This document shows positions 44,994 through 48,941 of a stretch of 48,941 nt of DNA, one piece after another; positions within the stretch are counted from its first letter, which is position 1, and each line of letters starts with the position of its first letter. The translations under genes were made by a program, and so were the position numbers. The DNA is from Cupriavidus lacunae (GTDB lineage: Bacteria; Pseudomonadota; Gammaproteobacteria; Burkholderiales; Burkholderiaceae), in assembly GCF_003353055.1 (NCBI RefSeq), contig NZ_QKWJ01000056.1, positions 1 through 48,941 on the forward strand. The letters run 5' to 3'. The notes under the pieces were generated by a model, which was given only the letters and a program-made list of their open reading frames with translations, searched no databases and was not told the DNA's origin.

Positions 44994-45016
44994 CGAGTGG
45001 CGTGCGGAGTGGACCT

Positions 45017-46816
45017 TCAGGGTGCGAATACGTAAGTGCCGGGAGCATCTCCCAGTACGGTACCCCCGCCAAGCTGCCGCGGGGCAGATTGTTCGCTGGA
45101 ATGCGCGGCCAGCCACTGCTGCCAGCACGGCCACCAGGAACCTTCGCAAACCGGTGTCTGCGCGAACCATTCATTCGGATTCAAGGAGGCGCCGTCCTGG
45201 GGCCGCGTGCTGAAGCGATAGCGGCGGCCGGCATGCCCAGGTTCGGAGACGATGCCCGCATTGTGTCCACCTGAAGCGAGAAGAAAACTGACTTCGGTAC
45301 GCGTCAACAGGTGGAGTTTGTACACGGAGCGCCAAGGTGACACGTGGTCCCGTTCCGTGCCGACAACAAAGATGGGCTGCTTGATGTCGGCGAGGGCCAC
45401 CGGCCGGCCCTTCACGCAGTATCTGCCCTCGGCCAGATCATTGTTCAGGTACAGCCAGTGCAGATTTTCACTATGCATGCGGTAAGGCAAGCGCGTGGTA
45501 TCGGCGTTCCAGGCCATCAGATCGGTCTGCTCAGTGCGCTGGCCCAGCAGGTATTCGCGCGTCAACCGGGACCAGACCAGATCCCGCGAATGCAGCAGCT
45601 GGAAGGCACCCGCCATCTGGGTCCCATCCAGATAGCCTTGCTCCCACATCAGCGCGTCGAGATAGGCAAGTTCGCTCGCGTCGATGAATAGACCAAGCTC
45701 GCCCGGCTCGCTGAAGTCGGTCTGCGCCGCGAACAGCGTAACCGTCTTGAGGGGAGCCGACTTCGGCCCGATGTCGCGCCCGAGTGCGGCTGCGCCGATC
45801 GCCAACAAGGTGCCGCCAAGGCAGTAGCCGGCGGCATGGACCGGTACCCCGCCGACAATGCGGCGCACCTGTGCCAATGCATCGAGCGGCCCCAGTTCGA
45901 GGTAGTCATTCATGCCGAGGTCGCGCGCATCCGCATGCGGGTTCTTCCAGGAGATCAGGAAAACCGTGTACCCCCGTTCCACCAGATAGCGTACAAGCGA
46001 ATTGTGTGGCGACAGGTCCAGCACGTAATACTTCAAGAGCCACGAGGGAACGATCAGCACCGGCTCGTGCCAGACGGTCGCGGTCTGCGGTGCGTACTGG
46101 ATCAGCTCGATCAAGGCATTGCGATAGACCACCTTACCGGGCGTGATCGCGACGTCTCGACCGACGCAATGGGGGCCGCATCGCGCCCGGGACGTATGCA
46201 GGACATGGTCGGCAAAGATGTTCTGATGGTCGTCCAGCCAATGCTGAGCGCCTGCGAGGAAGTTGCCTCCACCTGTCTCGGCCAGCGCCCGCAGCACTTC
46301 GGGGTTCAGCCACCAACAGTTACTTGGCGACAGCATGTCGGTCCATTGCCGGGCCGAAAAACTGACGACACGCTCATGGTGTGGAGAGACGCCGCGCAGG
46401 TCGGTGGTCGCTTGCTGCCAGAACGCCTCGGCGTGCAAGAAGCCATCACGCAGCAGATGGAACGGCCAGCGGCCCCAGTCCGGATGGGCGAAGCGCGGGT
46501 CGTCGGGTTCAACGAGGAGCGCCGGCCGGCCCGCAAGACCGACCGGTTGCGCGATGTGCTGCAACAGTGCCATCTGCTTGCCTGGCGAGCTGGCAAGGTG
46601 CCAAGCCCAGTCCAGGCACGCCAGCCACAGCGCGGCCGGCGAAACGCCGCCGGTGGCGCGGGCGATCGCCGCGTGCAGGAGCCGGTCGATCCGCGTGGCC
46701 GGCTTATCCAGCGCAGAGCCCGGGTATGCCCCGGCACAATCGGTTCCCGCTGTTACGCCTGCCGCGCGCCCGTCAGAGCACGGGACGGCGGAGGGATGTG
46801 TCACGGTCTCGTCCAT
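45017..46816 (-). CDS. phaC: Polyhydroxyalkanoate synthase
   Basis: This 599-residue PHA synthase polymerises 3-hydroxyacyl-CoA. It has the lipase-box variant GYCLGGT (nucleophile C332), Asp in GTERDHVSPW (D490) and His in GGHNAGIV (H518). Family blocks include PVLIVPSWLLKYYVLDL and SLVRYLVERGYTVFLISWKNP. The N-terminus of about 110 residues is longer and unlike that of the main R. eutropha PhaC, so this appears to be an additional class I-like synthase. GGAGG lies 10 bases upstream of ATG, inside a merR remnant. It is convergent with phaZ. Confidence 0.92.
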   Translation of the reverse strand: MDETVTHPSAVPCSDGRAAGVTAGTDCAGAYPGSALDKPATRIDRLLHAAIARATGGVSPAALWLACLDWAWHLASSPGKQMALLQHIAQPVGLAGRPALLVEPDDPRFAHPDWGRWPFHLLRDGFLHAEAFWQQATTDLRGVSPHHERVVSFSARQWTDMLSPSNCWWLNPEVLRALAETGGGNFLAGAQHWLDDHQNIFADHVLHTSRARCGPHCVGRDVAITPGKVVYRNALIELIQYAPQTATVWHEPVLIVPSWLLKYYVLDLSPHNSLVRYLVERGYTVFLISWKNPHADARDLGMNDYLELGPLDALAQVRRIVGGVPVHAAGYCLGGTLLAIGAAALGRDIGPKSAPLKTVTLFAAQTDFSEPGELGLFIDASELAYLDALMWEQGYLDGTQMAGAFQLLHSRDLVWSRLTREYLLGQRTEQTDLMAWNADTTRLPYRMHSENLHWLYLNNDLAEGRYCVKGRPVALADIKQPIFVVGTERDHVSPWRSVYKLHLLTRTEVSFLLASGGHNAGIVSEPGHAGRRYRFSTRPQDGASLNPNEWFAQTPVCEGSWWPCWQQWLAAHSSEQSAPRQLGGGTVLGDAPGTYVFAP

Positions 46817-46821
46817 CGCAA

Positions 46822-46888
46822 GCCGTCCTCCAGGCGAAGAAGTTCGCCGATTTCTTCCACGCTGAATCCCCAGCCACTGGGCTGATTC
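46822..46888 (-). pseudogene. MerR-family regulator remnant
   Basis: On the minus strand the frame reads GFSVEEIGELLRLEDG, which matches the segment GFSLEEIAELLRLEDG of mercury-type MerR proteins. The preceding ESAQWLG (as in SAQRLGF) is in another frame, one base away. All the rest of MerR is missing. It directly abuts phaC, whose ribosome binding site (GGAGG) is the CTGGAGGAC of the LEDG codons. Confidence 0.6.
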
Positions 46889-47062
46889 TCATGAAGCTCG
46901 CATGGATCACAACCATTTCGGAATTCCAGTGGACCGTTCGCTACGGTCGTTCTCCCACCACCTACAAGAAGGCATTCTTGTTCCACTTCACCCTGCCCCT
47001 ACCTGAGCGTCCACGCGCCGCGGTGCCGGTCTGAAGACGCGGCGATCCCCTTGAGCGCGCCT

Positions 47063-47344
47063 TTAACCGCCCTCAGTGGCGCGCGGCACGAACAGCGCCA
47101 GCGCAGGATTCATGACCAGCCATGGCAGCCACGCCCGGCGCAGCATGTCGCTCCACAACTGCAATGCGAAGGGCTGCCCGGGCGCGAATGTGGCGGATTG
47201 CGCCAGCCAACGCTCCATCGCCTCGAACGAGGGCGTTGCCCTGATTTGCACGGTCATCAGCTCCGCGTTCTGCTCAGGGAGTTGGTGGTGAATAAGTTCA
47301 ATATCGATGGTCGGCAGATGTGTCGTGATCCTGGTCTCTGACAT
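47063..47344 (-). CDS. Conserved-looking small protein, 93 aa
   Basis: The start ATG at 47344 has GGAG eight bases upstream. The sequence is neutral-acidic with SFEAMERWLAQSATFAPGQ and a Trp-rich C-terminal helix (LWSDMLRRAWLPWLVMNPA) that could bind a membrane or a granule surface. I do not recognise the family. It is transcribed in the same direction as phaC, 246 bp upstream. A granule-associated role is only a guess from position and its aromatic helix. Confidence 0.6.
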   Translation of the reverse strand: MSETRITTHLPTIDIELIHHQLPEQNAELMTVQIRATPSFEAMERWLAQSATFAPGQPFALQLWSDMLRRAWLPWLVMNPALALFVPRATEGG

Positions 47345-47516
47345 GGTCAATACTCCTGCGAACAGTTGGGGGTGACATTAATGATTCTTGGCGACGATCA
47401 TGCCAGGTGCAAATCAGGCTTGCGGCATCTGGCAGAGTGGCGGAATCCGGTGGGTTCTGGCGAACTACAATGATCGTGCCGGTTCGTCGCATGGCATGGC
47501 CACTGTGGAGGTGCGT

Positions 47517-47864
47517 ATGCGCTTCGAGGCATTCTCCTTCGGCTCCATCTGCATTGATGGCGTCACGTACGAGCATGACGTGGTCATCGACCAAGGCAAA
47601 GTCCGCAAGCGCAGGAAGGGGCCATCCAAGCCATTCCGCGAGGCCTTCGGGCATACGCCGCTGTCGGTGCGGGAAGACATTCCCTGGAACTGCAGTCGGC
47701 TGGTGATTGGCACCGGCAGCGGGGCATTGCCGGTCATGGACGAGGTGAAGCAGGAGGCTAAGGATCGCCATGTGAAACTGGTTATTGCGCCCACTGCCAA
47801 GGCCATTGCGACGCTGGAGAAGCACCCCGGCGGCACCAACGCGGTCCTGCACCTTACTTGCTAG
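47517..47864 (+). CDS. MTH938/NDUFAF3-type domain protein (DUF498)
   Basis: This 115-residue protein opens FEAFSFGSICIDGVTYEHDV, the standard start of the Mth938-like fold, and contains VIGTGSGALPVMDEV then LVIAPTAKAIATLEK, matching the NDUFAF3 family. In eukaryotes a relative helps assemble complex I; the bacterial function is not known. GGAGG five bases before ATG 47517 decides the start; longer frames exist upstream but lack sites. It stands alone between the 93-residue gene (divergent) and the GYD gene. Confidence 0.85.
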   Translation: MRFEAFSFGSICIDGVTYEHDVVIDQGKVRKRRKGPSKPFREAFGHTPLSVREDIPWNCSRLVIGTGSGALPVMDEVKQEAKDRHVKLVIAPTAKAIATLEKHPGGTNAVLHLTC

Positions 47865-48023
47865 CCGCGCAAGGCGCGGCTGCCTGCCATAGCGGGCGCG
47901 CGGCCGCGCGCCACCCACGCGAACCTATAATCGATTGGCAGCGCACGCGCTGTCAACGGACAGCGTTGCCGCGTGCGTCAGCCCGTACCCGATGGAGGGC
48001 AACCGTTCATACGGAGGTATTCC

Positions 48024-48311
48024 ATGGCAACCTACGTCATCCTCAGCACTTTGTCTCCCAACGCCTTCAAGGATCCACATGAACTAAAGCAGCTCGCCGC
48101 CACGGTCTCGGAGAAGATCAAGGCGGAATGCCCCGCTGTTACATGGAAGGACAGCTTTCTTACGCTGGGCCGGTTCGACGTGGTGGATATCGTCGAGTCC
48201 AATGACCTGAAACAACTCGAAAGAGCGGTCCTGATCATCCGTGCTTATGGGCACGCAGGTACCGAAACCCTGCAAGGGACTCCGTGGAAGGAGTTCATCG
48301 CATCGCTTTAG
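48024..48311 (+). CDS. GYD domain-containing protein
   Basis: This 95-residue protein is a GYD domain (a ferredoxin-like fold named after a motif): MATYVILSTLSPNAFKDP, then the middle strand FDVVDIVESNDLKQLERAVL. The family is usually cytosolic and of unknown role, often near stress genes. GGAGG precedes ATG 48024. A spacer of 159 bp separates it from the MTH938-type gene, and a single transcript is possible. Confidence 0.85.
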   Translation: MATYVILSTLSPNAFKDPHELKQLAATVSEKIKAECPAVTWKDSFLTLGRFDVVDIVESNDLKQLERAVLIIRAYGHAGTETLQGTPWKEFIASL

Positions 48312-48416
48312 CAGCCACGAAGTCGGATGCGCGCGTCGCCGCATCGGCGCGTTGCGCGGGCGGGCCATCAATGCCGCGAGCGGCCAGCCCGCATCGCACC
48401 TGGACCTTCTGCGGCG

Positions 48417-48762
48417 TCAGGTATCCAGTTTCCACTTGATCGAACAGCCAAACGCCGGCTGTTGCTGCGCGGGACCTTCGCCGGTCTGCGCGACCTGCCG
48501 CATCGCTTCAAAGAGATCGCGCGGCGCACCGGCCACCGGGTCTTTGCGCGACGCGTCCACGCGCCCCCGGTAACACAGCCGTAGGTTCGCATCGAAGTCG
48601 AAGCACTCGGGCGTGCAGACCGCGCCATATGCGCGGGCCGTCTGTTGCGTCTCGTCGTAGAGATAGGGGAAACGGCAAGCCGGCGTCCCCTCTTGTTTGA
48701 ACCAAGACCTCACGGCCGCCGTATCGAAATTCCATAGCGAGCTCTCCGGAGTGCGTTCACTA
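48417..48762 (-). pseudogene. Redoxin/thioredoxin-family protein, cut by an IS element
   Basis: The C-terminal part of a redoxin domain protein is clear: CRFPYLYDETQQTARAYG, VCTPECFDFDANLRLCYRGRVD and FGCSIKWKL, the usual end of the peroxiredoxin-like FPYLYDE family. The N-terminal half with its CxxC site would lie to the right, beyond 48763. There the sequence is the left end of an IS1182 element instead. The gene is therefore interrupted; the 5' part is expected on the far side of the element, outside the window. Confidence 0.75.
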
Positions 48763-48941
48763 GTGTCCTGAGTCGGAAGTTCGTTGCAGAAATAAGTCTG
48801 TCGAGAAGGTGCGCGAGCCTAGGAGCCCGTCGGGCTTTCCGGCCTTCCAATCGATGATGCCCTGCCAGATAATCGCGGCAGCACAACCGAGAAACTATCC
48901 CGATGAGCCGCTTCGTTCCCGTTGACCGAGACACCGCGTAC
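48763..48941 (+). mobile_element. IS1182-family insertion sequence, left end (continues past window)
   Basis: The element begins near 48763-48765 with TGTCCTGAGTCGGAAGTTCG, which I recall as the terminal repeat of IS1182-type elements. A short hairpin, AGCCCG-T-CGGGCT with TTT (48824-48838), lies between the end and the transposase; it could limit read-through from outside. The transposase gene starts at 48903. Insertion interrupts the redoxin gene. Confidence 0.7.
48903..48941 (+). CDS. IS1182-family transposase, N-terminus only
   Basis: ATG 48903 opens MSRFVPVDRDTAY at the window edge, which is the typical beginning of IS1182-family transposases (MSRFVPVDRDTAYLLPPS in many). Only 13 codons are visible. 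The reading rests on this match and on the terminal repeat sequence upstream. Confidence 0.7.
   Translation, partial: MSRFVPVDRDTAY

Overview
The window looks like chromosome or chromid DNA of a Cupriavidus-like betaproteobacterium (Burkholderiaceae). The reasons are the very GC-rich coding sequence, the polyhydroxybutyrate genes of the Ralstonia/Cupriavidus type, the remains of chromate and metal genes, and the complete C-P lyase set. This assignment is inferred from gene content; no 16S rRNA or other marker is present.

Region by region: (1) 1-7658 is an accretion zone of mobile DNA. It holds a DUF5372 fragment, a 5'-truncated ISNCY-type transposase, a TetR/SDR pair with matching operators, two overlapping divergent tyrosine recombinase genes in visibly AT-richer DNA, a small unknown gene and the tail of a YoeB-like toxin. 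(2) 7659-15046 holds a large lipoprotein, a YncE-like beta-propeller protein, a DUF305 protein, a chrB gene with its middle missing, a 45-residue membrane protein, an MFS transporter and a class C beta-lactamase. (3) 15227-27566 is a phosphonate regulon: phnCDE plus a PhnO-like acetyltransferase, a frameshifted ohr gene, phnN with a DUF1045 gene, the regulator phnF, and phnGHIJKLM. (4) 27662-33674 is a second phosphorus-linked operon: a LacI regulator, a four-gene ABC importer and a class III metallophosphoesterase. (5) 33736-40214 is a SUF Fe-S assembly operon of the SufU type (sufR-B-D-C-S-U-T plus a Rieske ferredoxin). (6) 40511-48941 holds an SDR, a DUF255 protein, intracellular PHB depolymerase and PHA synthase facing each other, small conserved genes, and a redoxin gene cut by an IS1182-family element that runs off the right edge.

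How the parts work together: phnCDE imports phosphonates, PhnGHIJKLM cleaves the C-P bond, and PhnN finishes conversion of the sugar product to PRPP. The phnC promoter and the promoter of the LacI-ABC-phosphoesterase operon share one 35-bp architecture with a Pho box, so both are probably induced by phosphate starvation through PhoB. PhnF operators of the HutC type (GTMTAGAC) lie before phnG and before the DUF1045-phnN pair. The second operon therefore looks like an uptake-and-hydrolysis route for another organophosphate, probably a phosphodiester, and is the best candidate here for an incompletely described system. The recombinase pair, in which one partner has lost several catalytic residues, is the other.
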